Shown here in pieces: positions 20,395 through 31,194 of a stretch of 64,000 bases of DNA. Numbering within the stretch: position 1 is the stretch's first letter; the number at the start of each line of letters is the position of its first letter. The notes beneath the pieces are model-generated. The model had not been told where the DNA came from. It did not search any database and was given only the letters and a program-made list of their open reading frames with translations. Made by a program: the position numbers and the translations under genes. Source of the DNA: Euphorbia lathyris (taxonomy: Eukaryota > Streptophyta > Magnoliopsida > Malpighiales > Euphorbiaceae); assembly GCF_963576675.1 (NCBI RefSeq), contig NC_088918.1, forward strand, positions 32,707,501 through 32,771,500, given 5' to 3'.

Positions 20395-22734
20395 AAACTC
20401 GACCTCTCGCCTGTGTTTGTCTGCCTTTTGTTTCATGCGATTTTGTGATTCGTGTAGTGAAGCTTTTAGTTCCTTCAGTAGCTCGTCCCGACCAAGCAAG
20501 GCTTCATCGACAGCTTGGACAGAGGACCGTCGAACTTGGTAGCTAGGGATTAAAGGCGGCTCCCGACCATACAAGGCCTGGAACGGGCTCCTTCCGATGC
20601 TTTGATTGAAATTTGAATTGTAGGAGAATTCTGCCCATGAGAGGTAAGTGTACCAAGATTGAGGTTTGTTTGAACAAAAGGCCCGTATATACTATTCGAG
20701 GCCCCGATTAACCACTTCAGATTGGCCGTTGGTTTATGGATGGTAGGCTGTGCTATATTTGAGTTTGGTTCCGCTCAACTCGAATAATTTCCGCCAGAAC
20801 TCACTCAAAAAAATTGGATCGCGATCGGAGATAATAGTGCTCGGGAAGCCATGATGTCGGACCACTATATCCACAAACAGCTGTGCCGCGGTGGTGGCGG
20901 TGAATTTACCTTCAAGAGCACCGAAATGGGCGTATTTAGTTAACCGATCGGCGACGACCATTAGTGCAGAGAATTTCTTTGAAGCGGGTAGAACAACCAC
21001 AAAATCCATAGTTAAGTCTTGCCATACTAGCTCGGGAATAGGGAGTGGCTGTAACAATCCCGCCGGTGGTTGAGTTGAAAATTTTGTCTTCTGACAGACC
21101 GTGCAATTGTTGATAAATTCATCAACGTCTTTCTTCATTCTGGGCCAATAAAATAATGCGGATAAACGGACCAAAGTTCGTTTTTGCCCAATGTGGCCGG
21201 CCGTTTTACTGGCGTGGAATTTTTCGAGGAGAGAGCTTTTCAATACTGAGTCTGTTTCGATGTACATTCGGCCACGGAACAGCAATATTCCATCGTTGGA
21301 GGTGAATCCCGGCGGTAAGCAGCCTTGGGCGAGTTTAGTGTGCAAAGCCCTCATATCGTCGAGCTTTTGATTGTCGCGCAGAAGAGAGGCTCGGATTTGG
21401 GAAATTGGCTGGCTGTAGAGTAACAAAGCCGTAGGGATTTGTTCAGCTTCGGCTTCGCCTATTCGCGATAGAGCATCGGCAGCACAATTGGTTTTGCCGG
21501 TTTTATATTCGATGCGGAAATCGTAGCCCAGGAGTTTCCTAACGTATACTTGTTGATCTGGTGTCTGTATAACCTGGTGGAACAGCTCCTTAAAGCTGCG
21601 ATGGTCGATCCGTATCATAAAAAATCGACCGAGTAAATATTGGCGCCATTTCTTTACGGCTTCCGTTAGAGCGTATAGTTCCTTGAGGTAAGCGGAGCTG
21701 CCTTGCATACAAGGGCCTAGCTTCTTACTGTAATAAGCTAGTGGATGTTCGTTTTGAAGGAGGACAGCGCCGATCCCGACATTGGAAGCGTCGGTTTTAA
21801 TGACAAATGGCAATGAGAAGTCCGGCAAACGGAGAACTGGCATCGTAGTGACTGTTTTCTTGAGTTTGTCAAATGCCGTGGCTGCTTCGTGTGTCCAACG
21901 GAAAGCGTCTTTGCGCAACAAGTCGGTCAAGGGAGCTGCAATTGTAGCATAATGTTGGATGAACCGACGATAATACCCGGTAAGGCCCAAAAATCCCCTT
22001 AATTGTTTGATCGTAGAGGGAGGGGGCCAGGACAGCATATCTTCAATTTTTGTAGGATCCGCTTTGATGCTTTGTTTCGAAATTAGATGCCCGAGATATT
22101 CAATTGTATCCTTCCCCACCAAGCATTTGGATGGTTTAAGATAAAATTCGTGTGTGTCGAGGCACTGAAATACCTGGCGTAGGTGATCTACATGGTCTTC
22201 CACCGATTGACTATATATGAGGATGTCATCAAAGAACACGGCGACGAAACGCCTCAAAAAAGGAGCTAGAATTGTGTTCATGGTGGCTTGAAAAGTTGAC
22301 GGTGCGTTGGAGAGGCCGAACGGCATTACTAGGAATTCGTAATGTCCCTCGTGAGTACGAAAAGCGGTTTTATAGATATCCTTTTCCTTCATGCGGATTT
22401 GTAGGAATCCTGCGTGGAGGTCTAGTTTAGTGAACACCGTGGCGAGTCCTAGCTCGTCAAAAAGCTCGTCGATTGTTGGGATAGGAAAGTGATCTTTGAC
22501 CGTCACCGCGTTAAGAGCGCGATAATCCACGCAAAAGCGATATGATCCGTCCTTCTTTTTAACAAGAAAAACAGGGGACGAAAAGGGGATGTGGCTTATG
22601 CGAATGATTCCTTGTGCAAGCATCTCTCTAACAAGTTTCTCAATTTCGTTCTTTTGGAAGTGCGGATAACGAAACGGACGGACGTTGACCGGAGCGGTTC
22701 CTGGAAGCAGATGGAACCGATGATCGAAGCGTCT
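20395..22734 (-). pseudogene. chromovirus reverse transcriptase, RNase H and integrase
   Basis: In order: the RT core (FLVKKKDGSYRFCVDYRALN, KLDLHAGFLQIRM, and FFDDILIYS, the YxDD-box equivalent), an RNase H segment (VIKTDASNVGIGAVL), the integrase zinc finger (H-x-H then NCTVCQKTK), and the integrase core with LTMDFV and IISDRDP. The core Glu lies after the stop, in GQSEVVNR. In-frame stops are TAA at 20734-20736, TAG at 20692-20694 and TAG at 20392-20394. The reading frame is never shifted over this whole stretch. The encoded enzymes copy RNA to DNA and insert it in the nucleus, but this copy would give only a truncated product. Confidence 0.92.
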
Positions 22735-24339
22735 TTACGGCGGTAAATGAATCGGAGGTTTGAATAAGAACTGGAACTCGTTAATAAGTGCACGTAGTTC
22801 GGGGGGAACTGTCTGGTCGATATTGATTTCCGCCATGGGGCCGGGTTCGGTGTCTGTCGAGAGTTGGTGGAGTTCGTAAACACTGCTGATTTCTTGTGCT
22901 TTTATACACGCTTGTAATTGGGAGAATGACACGGCTTGCGGTTCGATGCCGGAATCTCCGCGGAGGCGAACTTCGTGACCGTTCCATGTGAAATCCATGG
23001 TTAATTGGAGGTAGTCATGAGATACCTTCCCTAGCTGTTGTAGCCACTGGATGCCTAGAACGATATCCGGTCCTTTGATGGGCAAGATAAATAAATCTGT
23101 GATAAATTCAGTACCCTGGAGATTAAGAGCAACCTCTGGACACAGGTTGGAGCACTGTAGAGCGTCACCATTGCCGACATAGACGTGGAACGGCGGGCAT
23201 GGTTTCGTCGGTAAACGGAGAAGAGCAGCGATTTTCAAGAAATTATGAGTGCTTCCGCTGTCGATGAGGACAACAATGGTATGGTTCCGACAAGAGCCGC
23301 GTATGCGAAGGGCTCGTGAATTAGAGTGTCCTTGTAAGGAAGTCAGACTTGATATGTCACCGGTAAAAACAATTTCAGAGGAGGCATCTTCGAGCTGGAA
23401 TACTGGTTCAATGGTCTGTGTTTCTGATTCGTCGCCGATTAGCATGAGGAATCGGCCATTGCATCTGTGCGTAGGCGAGTAGCGCTCGTCACAGTTGAAG
23501 CAAAGCCCTTTTTCGCGTCGTGCTCGCATCTCCTGGTAGGAAATTTTGCGAAACGGGATAGGCTTTCCTTCCGCGGCTTTGGCAGGAGCTGTAGTGAATT
23601 TGGACGGGTCGGCCGGCGCAGCGAGGAAGGTGGGATGCTGGTTGGGAGGTTTCGTCATTGGTCGGGGAGTACGATCAAAACGGGTCTCAATTTCCCGGGC
23701 TTCGTATTCCTTGGCAAGATCGATTGCTTCAAGTAAGGTGGCCGGTCGTGCGATGCAGACTTGTCGACTGAGGTAGGGTTTAAGGCCCGAAATAAAGCAC
23801 GAGATCAGTTGACGTTCCGATAAGCCGGTTACTTTGTTCATTAATTGTTCGAACTGGGCGAGGTAATCTTGGAATGAGTTGGATTGAGTTAATTTGTATA
23901 ACTGATCCTGAAAATCTTCAAATTGTGAAGGACCAAAACGCCGTTTAATTTTGTCCAAAAGATCCTGCCATCCGTGAAACATATTATTGGATTTCATCCA
24001 ACGATACCATTCAAGGGCATGGCCTTCCAGATGGAGAGCGATGATACGAAGGCGGTTGTCGGCCGTGGTGTTGTGAAAATCGAAGTACTCCTCAATTTTA
24101 AAGATCCAACCGAGGGGGTCGGTTCCGTCAAACCGATGGGGGTCTAATTTTAGGGATCGAAAATTTGGGGGCGGGTTGTTTGAGTTGTCGCCGGTGATGT
24201 GGGTTTTGGTTTGAGTCTCGGCGAGTTTGATGATAGCGGTGTTAAGGGTAGTTTCGATGGAGCGTTGGAGGGCATCGTGAAGGGATTTGAATTCAATGTT
24301 GAGCTCGTGGCGGTAGGATTAAGGTAGTTTGTCGGACAT
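22735..24339 (-). pseudogene. chromovirus gag and protease
   Basis: An ATG at 24339 is followed by a TAA six codons later (24319-24321). After that the same frame stays open: LKLDPHRFDGTDPLGWIFK, GHALEWYRW, the Retrotrans_gag block to SQFEDFQDQLYKLTQ, a zinc knuckle (CFNCDERYSPTHRC) and a protease with VLIDSGSTHNFL. A TAA at 22735-22737 interrupts the frame shortly before RT. The next methionine, at 23997, lies within gag, so any rescue product would lack the N-terminus. Confidence 0.9.
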
Positions 24340-24360
24340 GATCAATGATATGGAGAACGA

Positions 24361-24373
24361 TGAAAGCACCAGT
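24361..24373 (-). promoter_or_regulatory. primer-binding-site region, chromovirus
   Basis: Just inside the right LTR the minus strand reads ACTGGTGCTTTCA, in the position of a tRNA primer site. TGGTGCTTTCA is common at this place in plant chromoviruses. I cannot name the tRNA with confidence. Confidence 0.6.
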
Positions 24374-24775
24374 TAATACGACTCTAACTTTGGAAATCGA
24401 TCAAGAGGGGACCGTTTGGGGTGGAACGATCAAAACACCAACTCTTTTCTAGTGAAGAGTAAACTGAAATTTTATTAAATTGATAGCCTAAGTTCTAACG
24501 ATACAATTGATGCTTAAATAGGTGAAAAGAGAATAAAACTAATTCCAACTAGAACTGGGAAAACTACTAATCCTAAACCTTAACTAACTAGGATGACCTT
24601 GATTGACTAGGAATTATATTCCTGTTTCTAGACGTAATCCTTCTGCCATACGGGAACCTTCCTCTCCCTTTCTGATCGTCGAACGGTGCGGCTGGTACCG
24701 CAGGGACCCGGCGGTTCTTCGTCGTCTTCGTCTCGCGAATCTCCGGAAATTATATTCTGTGTCGGAAGTGTATCA
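24374..24775 (-). repeat. chromovirus LTR, right (5')
   Basis: It matches 19538-19939 over its full length and ends GTGTATCA. Its first dinucleotide is TA instead of TG. Confidence 0.92.
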
Positions 24776-24796
24776 TTGCCATTGTTGAGATGATGC

Positions 24797-25236
24797 CAAT
24801 CATCTCGGTTTTCTCTTCTTATGTTTCAAATTCGATTCTTGCTTTGTTCCTCGCATTCAACGTTGTTTTTCATTGCATCTATGGGAAGAAATATTTTAGA
24901 GATAGAAAATAGAGATGAAGAGTGAGTGTGTTTAGAGAGAGAAGGAAAATAAATTAAAGAAAGAAATGAGAGAAGGAGAAAGATGATGAATTTGATATTT
25001 TGTTTTTATTTTGAAGTTTGTTTGTGATAATTAGATAATAAGGGGAGATAATTTATAAAATAAATAAATATAAGGACTAAATTAACTCTTTTCTGTTTGA
25101 CTTTTAACACCGTTAATCAATTTGGTATGTGTTTGCTAACGGAATGAACCTCAAGGTACTATTTTGTAAATTTTTAAACCATAGGGCTGTAATCGAAAAC
25201 AGATGTAATCACAAGGTTTATTTTTATATTTTTCCT
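24797..25236 (-). repeat. Pack-MULE right terminal inverted repeat
   Basis: This is the inverted copy of 17695-18131. Between it and the Gypsy lies the presumed UGT start codon (24780-24782 on the minus strand). Confidence 0.9.
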
Positions 25237-25245
25237 TATCAGAAA

Positions 25246-25551
25246 GGAGAGGTATTGTCTTGAAAATAAAACTTGTCCCAGCTTTGGAAATATTTTCAAA
25301 AGTAACACAAAAAGATAAATAGATTTAGAAAAATTCATTAAAATGAGAAGTAAGTAGCCTATAAGTGTTTGATTATTTCTAGTTAGAAACTTATCTAGCT
25401 CTTATCTCTCATTCTCTGTACTGCTGATATAATACATGGATAAGTTAAAAAAACCCATCTAGTTTCTCTGTATCTGTCATAACTGTTTAGTTGGCACAAT
25501 TAGCCATTTCGGTCATTTTTGGATTGACTTTGCTAAATTTGATTGTTGACG
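25246..25551. other. AT-rich spacer, nothing recognised
   Basis: No coding residues, inverted repeats or element ends were found in this stretch. Confidence 0.5.
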
Positions 25552-26175
25552 AATCTTAAGATTGTAAGAAGAGAGCAATCGAAATGAATCTATTTTGCTT
25601 GATAAGCTTACACGCCATTGAGTCAACATTGTCGATGGAACGGTACCATTTCCAGCACCAGTACTGGATATCGATTTCACACCAGCGATAAGATCCTCAA
25701 ACACATGCTAACCAATTTTTGCATACCAACGATACCTGTCCTACCCTTTATTCTATCGAGATTAATAATGAATAGTTCTACAATTATTTGGAAGATAAAG
25801 TTCAAATAAATAAAAACTTGGTTTAAAAAGAACTTCATAAAATAAAATAAGATTAGTGTGAGTTGAACTCATACCAATCTTATTTTAGTTTATGAAGTTT
25901 TTTTTAAACAAACTTTTTATTTATTTTCCAAATATTTATAGAACTATGTCGATATTATTAATCTAGACAGAAAAAAGGCACATGTTTCGTTGATTTGCAA
26001 AAATTGGTTAGCATATGTTTCAGGACCTTATTGCTAGTCTGAAATCGACATCTAGGACTGCTGTCGGAAATCGTATGGTTCTGTCGACCATGTTGATTTG
26101 GTGGTGCATAAGCTTATCAAGCCTAGTAGATTTTCATTTCAGTTGCTCTTTGCTTACAAGATTGGCAACCCCAAC
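25552..26175. repeat. ~620-bp imperfect palindrome
   Basis: The left arm (about 25552-25860) and the right arm (about 25880-26175) are inverted copies with moderate divergence. Both contain CTTGATAAGCTTA, ATGCTAACCAATTTTTGCA and an AAAATAAGATTAG-type centre, with a short loop near 25865. A frame on the arms (FEDLIAGVKS, also FQDLIASLKS) hints at a duplicated coding piece that I do not recognise. A transcript would form a very long hairpin. Confidence 0.75.
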
Positions 26176-26836
26176 TTCATTTTAGTACTCTCTCAATTCT
26201 TAAAAATAATTTGATTTAGACTAATTTTGGGAAATTTCAAACTTTCCTGAAATTTCATCTTTGAATTAACATTTTTGCTTAACAAGGAAAAATTACATTT
26301 AAGGAAAAATATATGCTCTTCTATATCATTAGAATAGATATCCAAAAAAATCACCTTTACAAATCAAAATTTAGAAGAAATAAACAATTTATGTTTCGCT
26401 CAAAAGCAATTTTTCTTTATATTGATGTTTATCTCTAGATGGAAAGTTAAACTTGATTTAAATTCAATGATGATAAGTTTGCACCAATAAAAAATAAAAA
26501 TTTATTATACTAAAAATGGTTCAAAATAATAGAGATGAAAAAAGTGAAAGAAACCTTATGAAGAGCATTCTGTCTTCTGCAGGCCCTAACTTGCCATTAC
26601 AAGTGAAATTTAGAAAGAAGCTAGAGAGTGAGATTAAATTTATCATAAGTGAAGGTATTCCTCCTTTTTATAAGTGTGTTACAATCCTCACAATGGTGTA
26701 TTGGACATTTTTGTAATGTTTATCGTCCAATTAAAAGGTTACAGAAATAAGTGTAATATTATAAGTTTGACTAAAATGATATAACAAAATTTGTTTCTAT
26801 ATTACCCATTAGTATTTCAAAAAAAAAAAAAAAAAA
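26176..26836. other. AT-rich stretch without a gene
   Basis: The short plus-strand frame at 26516-26716 has no recognisable motif and AT-rich codon use. A poly-A run stands at 26819-26838. Confidence 0.45.
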
Positions 26837-27910
26837 AAGTGACAATGGTTTATACTTAACAAGGTTTATTAATATTTGTGCTTTAGGAAAAAAAATATAT
26901 GCAAAATTTAATTTAGAAATGGTTGGAAGTTAACTCTAAATGTCAAAATTTTGAAGCGAAAATTTGAACATTAAGTTGTTTTGACTAATGTTTTAATTGA
27001 TTTAATGGTCTTAAAAGTTTGAATTTGAATTTCAAATCAAATAAATAAATAAATAAATGTACGTAAGAGAAGTTTATTAAGATTCAAACATGTGTGAAAA
27101 GCTTTTTTTTTTTGAAACAATGTGCGAAAAGCTAATGGTTTATACTTGGCACATTATAATTCTACCAAGTTTTCATAATATTTAGTTTAAAAATTGTAAG
27201 AGTTTACTCTAAATTCATGACAAAGTCAATTTTTTTTGAAAATTAGGTGATAAATTTGGGCATTAAATTGCTTTGACTAAAGTATTTAATTGATTTAATT
27301 GCCTAAGCATTTGAATTTGAATTTCAGTAAAATGAGTAAATGTGGGAAAAGTCTATTACAACACATTTAGAGGAAGTAATTTCAATGTGACTTTGTTTCT
27401 TTTGGTTTGTTACCCAAATTGACACTCCCTCCATTTCAAAATAATTGTCACTTAATGTGACAATTATTTTGAAATGAAGGGAGTAACAAACTATTCTCTC
27501 TCCCACTTTTCTATAAAAGTCTGTGTTAGTCGGTCAATAATGTGTCTTAATGCTTCAAAAGTCTATTTTAGTCCTTCAATCTATGAGGTGTATATTAATT
27601 GAGTGAATATGCAATATTTTATGACAATGTGACTCATAAAATATGAAAGTAACAAAAGATTTCACTGGGTGTTATTTGTGTTTGTTACTTTTGCCTGACG
27701 GCACTAATAAGTAACAAAGGCTTGTTATTTCTATTAGAGGTGTTCTTAAGATTGAAATCCAAGTGTGAAAAGTTAACCGTTTATATTTGACATGTTACAA
27801 TCCTGTCAAGGTTTCATAATATTTGTAAAATTTAGTTTAGAAATTCTTAGAGGTTAACTCTAAATTCACGATGAAGTCAAAAGTTTGAAAACTAAGTGAT
27901 GTGGTTGAAT
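26837..27910 (+). repeat. degenerate direct repeats, three copies
   Basis: Blocks at about 26837-27060, 27118-27345 and 27765-27905 share GGTTTATACTT, TTTAGTTTA(G/A)AAAT, TTAACTCTAAAT and TTTGAATTTGAATTTCA. They are AT-rich, non-coding and diverged. The second and third are separated by the mini-MITE and unrelated sequence. Confidence 0.6.
27422..27486. mobile_element. Stowaway-like mini-MITE (~63 bp)
   Basis: A near-perfect palindrome, ACTCCCTCCATTTCAAAATA paired with its inverse around a TTAAT loop, with one arm mismatch. The CTCCCTCC start matches the Stowaway (Tc1/mariner) terminal consensus. It could form a single hairpin. Confidence 0.75.
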
Positions 27911-28099
27911 ACTGAAAGTTCATATATCAACCTACAACATAGAAGTAAGGTCAAACAGGGGGTATTGTACGGCGAATCCACTCTGATGCCTAAGTTAGTT
28001 CATGAATGGACTGGGGGATGATCACAATCAATAAACTTAATAAAATAAATAAACATGTTAACCTTCTATTACTCCGACACCACTTGGCTCATGAGAGAG

Positions 28100-28993
28100 A
28101 GAGAGTCTGAATTCAACAATGTCAAGAAAGAAACAAAGGACGTTTAAATATCAAGTTTTTGTACAGTCAAGTCAAACGATATTTGAATTTGAAATATAAC
28201 CTACCTAAAATTAAATATTCATTTTAAGAATATTTGAGACCCATCTTTTATTATCATTTCAATTTTCTAATTTCGTGTATCAATGCCTTTAATTTAGCTT
28301 ATTTCAATTATCTTTGAAATTGTTGACTGTTACAAATTTGATCATTGTTGACTGTTACAAATAGCTTATAAACCCTTCTAAAATCAATTCATCACTTTAT
28401 ATATATTGACCAATGCAACTAATAATTATTTTTTACCCAAATAATAGTTATTATACCATATTTGATTAATTATTTAATTAATATTAATAGTTGTCAAATA
28501 CTACCCCTGGCAAAGAGCCTTTGCACCAACAGTCTAATAAACAGCAACAGAATAGAGGTGGAGCAACCGACGATAGAAGCGAGGAAACTTCTAAATGCCC
28601 AGCGAATTTAATGGGCGAATTTGTTTTGAATTTGATTTTTTTTTTCTTTCTAATTTTTAATTGACCGGAGTCAGACCGGTTCGCCGGTTGATTCCGATTC
28701 TCGACAGGTTAACATCTTTGACTCTTTATATATACAACAAGACTAGATACATTTTCGATTCGTAATCGAACCGATTCGACCGACCGGTCCTGTCCGTTTT
28801 TAAAACCATGCAAAAAAAGGCAACTTTTTAACGAAGATTAGGAAATAATTAATAATACATGTATTTTTGTAATTAATTAATTACCCCCGACTAAAAAAAA
28901 ACTAGACAGAAATTCTAAAAATAGGTACGATTCATTTTTTAATTGTTTATTGATTAAATTTTTTAAATTCTTTTATATACATTACATTAAGAA
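28100..28993 (+). repeat. duplicated CDPK-flank block A, part 1
   Basis: 28100-28497 matches 41420-41745, the 5' flank of the CDPK pseudogene. 28498-28993 matches 39445-39865, its 3' flank (CCCCTGGC(A/T)AAGAGCCTTTG, GACCGGAG(T/C)CAGACCGG, TACATTACATTAAGAA). The two flanks are joined here without the kinase between them. No gene is seen inside. Confidence 0.8.
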
Positions 28994-30460
28994 ATGGATA
29001 TCCTGTCCAACTTTTGTTCTGCTTCAGGCCAGAAGATCAATATCCAAAAGTCTAGAATGTTATGCTCTAAGAATATGGACTTAAGGGTTGGTAAAAAGTT
29101 GAGTGAGATTTTTAGTATTCCTCTTACCAATTCTCTTGGTAGCTATATGGGGGTCCCTCTCCATAGTGACAGAGTGTCAAAAGCTTCTTTTAAAGAAATC
29201 TTCGATAAAACTAATAATAATTGTGCTAATTGGAAAGCTAAAACCCTTTCCCTTGCTGGCCGCCTTACCTTGATCCAGTCTGTTAATAGTGCTGCCCCGA
29301 ATCATTTAATGCAAGGTTGTAGGCTGCCTGAGCCGGTTCTTAATGGCCTGGATAAGATCAATCGTCGGTTCCTGTGGGGGGATTCAGAAGAAGGGAAGAA
29401 GATTCATCTGGTTCCCTGGAAAGAGGTGTGCCATTCCAAAGACAGGGGTGGGTTAGGTATCGGACAAGCCAAGGATAATAATAAAGTGCTTCTAATGAAG
29501 CTTCTTTGGAGGATGTGGCAGAATCCGAATGCTCTTTGGGTTTGGTTATTTGGGTTCGGTTATTGTGCGGGAAGTACAGAAAGGATAAAATCTTTGGGGG
29601 CCCGAAAGAGAGAGTGCCTAATTGCTCTTTCTTATGGAAAGGGGTTAACGCTATATTTTCTGAGTTCTGCTCTAGGATTGGTTGGTCGGTGGGCAATGGT
29701 AGATCAATTAGCTTCTGGAATGATACCTGGCTTGATAAGATTCCTCTTTCTGATGTGTGTACTTCTCCCTTGCCTCTGGAGATCCGAAACTGGAGGATTG
29801 CTAATGTGGTAGATTCGGAGGGTGATTGGGCCTGGTCGAGATTCGAGTCTTACCTCAATCTGGAAACGCTCCTGAAGATTCGTGGTGTTAAAGTTAGTTG
29901 TAAAGAGGAGGATGAGGATAGTCATTGTTGGTCATTCACAAACAATGGTACTTATTCCTGCAAATCTGCTTTTGAAGCTTTCAGTTTTAACTTGGAGAAT
30001 CCTCCTTCTATCTCTTGGAATTCTATTTGGGCCTTAAAAGTCCCTTATTGGATTAGGAGCTTCCTTTGGCTTAGTGCTAAAAATAGGTTGCTTACTAATG
30101 TGGAAAGGAAAAGACGCCATTTAGTAGAGGCAGATACTTGTGGTAAGTGTAAAATTCAGGCAGAAACTATCTGTCATGTTCTTAGGGACTGCGCGAAGAG
30201 TAAGAAGGTGTGGGAGGAGTTGATTCCGAACCAGTTGCTTCCTGGCTTCTTTGCCCATTCCGATAACGAGTGGCTGTTGAATGGTGTTAAAGGTTTGTTA
30301 TTTCCTAGGATGGAGCATGGTGCTACCCTCTTTGCTGTTGTCTGTCACCAGCTTTGGTAGTGGAGGAACACTGAGGTGATTGGTGAAAAAGCGATTGTGA
30401 TTCCTAATCTCCCTGATTACTTCTCCAAGAAAATTAACTCTATTATCAATAGCTTCAAAT
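28994..30460 (+). pseudogene. LINE B reverse transcriptase C-terminus and zf-RVT
   Basis: The first frame gives FCSASGQKINIQKS, YMGVPLHSDR, ANWKAKTLSLAGRLTLIQSV and RFLWGDSEEGKK, which are the thumb and connection of plant L1 reverse transcriptase. The RT active-site box lies upstream and is lost. A frameshift near 29540 moves reading to a second frame with WSVGNGRSISFWNDTWL and a zf-RVT block (CGKCKIQAETICHVLRDCA). TAG at 30358 and TGA at about 30460 interrupt it. The product would have copied the LINE at a nicked target. Confidence 0.85.
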
Positions 30461-30499
30461 GAGATTATTTAGCCAGTACTAGTCAGAGATCTGTTGAGC

Positions 30500-31016
30500 A
30501 TCTTCTGGGTTGGAGTAGACCGGGGGAAGGGTTGGTGAAATTAAACACCGATGGCTCTTGTCTTGCGGATGGCAGAATTGCGGCTGGAGGGGTTCTGAGA
30601 GATGTTGGTGGTAACTGGGTTTCAGGCTTTTCTCAGAACCTGGGAATGAGATCTTCATTTTCGGCTGAGCTCTGGGTATCTTCTCTGGTCTTAAGTTGGC
30701 CATTGATCTAGGACTGAATAGGCTGCTCGTGGAGTCTGACAACCTTGAAGCAGTTAATATGGTTGCTGATAACAAAGCTTTGTGCCTGAGTAGTCAAAAC
30801 CTGGTCAAAGAAATCAGAAGATTGTGTTCTTCTTTCGAATCCATCTCCTTTTGTCATGTGTACATGGAGCAGAATAGGGTGGCGAATCGCCTTGCTGCGG
30901 AGGGCCACGAGAGGTTGCCAGAAATTTCTACTTTCTCTTCTCCTCCGAATTTCCTTTGTTCTTTTCTTACTGATGATCAGGTGGGGGTTAGCTTTCCTAA
31001 GCTAATCTCGGATTAG
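30500..31016 (+). pseudogene. LINE B RNase H domain
   Basis: It contains VKLNTDGSCLADGRIAAGGV (first catalytic Asp), then AELW (Glu), a frameshift near 30680, RLLVESDNLEAVNMV (Asp) and HVYMEQNRVANRLAAEGH, ending at a TAG at 31014. Order and motifs match the RVT_3 RNase H at the end of plant LINEs. It is disabled by the frameshift. Confidence 0.85.
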
Positions 31017-31060
31017 TTGTTGTTTTGTTGTTGTTTTCTTTCCTTTTCTTACCAAAAAAA

Positions 31061-31194
31061 AGGTTTAATTTAAACCCTTCTTTATAATTGTGATATCCAA
31101 AATTTTGTTATTTATTCCACGTCTATCATTTGGTAATATTTATCCCATGATCAGGTGTTTCAATAGATAACATTTAATCAATTTATCATACAAG
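31061..31194 (+). repeat. CDPK-flank block A, part 2
   Basis: It continues the match to 39885-40025 (GGTTTAATTTAAACCC, CATTTGGTAATATTT) between two LINE insertions. The match resumes at about 31523-31680 (AAACAATTTGTTAAGTTTTG). Confidence 0.75.

Larger units (their letters stand above)
19538..24775 (-). mobile_element. chromodomain Gypsy retrotransposon (chromovirus)
   Basis: Two 402-bp LTRs enclose one gag-protease-RT-RNase H-integrase-chromodomain frame with several in-frame stops. LTR ends are TGATAC/GTATCA (TAATAC in the right copy). Flanking pentamers are ATGCC (19533-19537) and TTGCC (24776-24780), a 4/5 match. Short LTRs plus a C-terminal chromodomain suggest a Reina-like chromovirus, though the lineage is an inference. 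About six LTR differences by eye mean it is among the younger insertions. Confidence 0.92.
17695..25236. mobile_element. Pack-MULE with long inverted repeats and a captured glycosyltransferase
   Basis: The arms 17695-18131 and 24797-25236 are inverted copies (about 440 bp each). Outside them lie near-identical 9-bp repeats, TATCAAAAA (17686-17694) and TATCAGAAA (25237-25245), as expected for Mutator-like transposition. The interior carries part of a UGT gene and no transposase, which defines a Pack-MULE. Later insertions are a fold-back MITE (18262-18988) and a Gypsy (19538-24775). Without them the element is about 1.6 kb. Confidence 0.85.
28994..31060 (+). mobile_element. LINE B, 5'-truncated
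   Basis: The insertion is bounded by comparison with the unoccupied paralog at 39866-39890. It starts at GGATATCCTGTCC within the RT domain and ends in a short A-run (CCAAAAAAAAGG). About 20 bp present in the paralog (AGTATCAATTAAGTTATTT) is missing here, so the insertion apparently deleted target DNA instead of duplicating it. Confidence 0.85.

Noticed and set aside
19538..24775. Possibility that the Gypsy is active
   Set aside because: Despite unshifted frames and similar LTRs, several in-frame stops in gag, before RT and in integrase prevent a full polyprotein.
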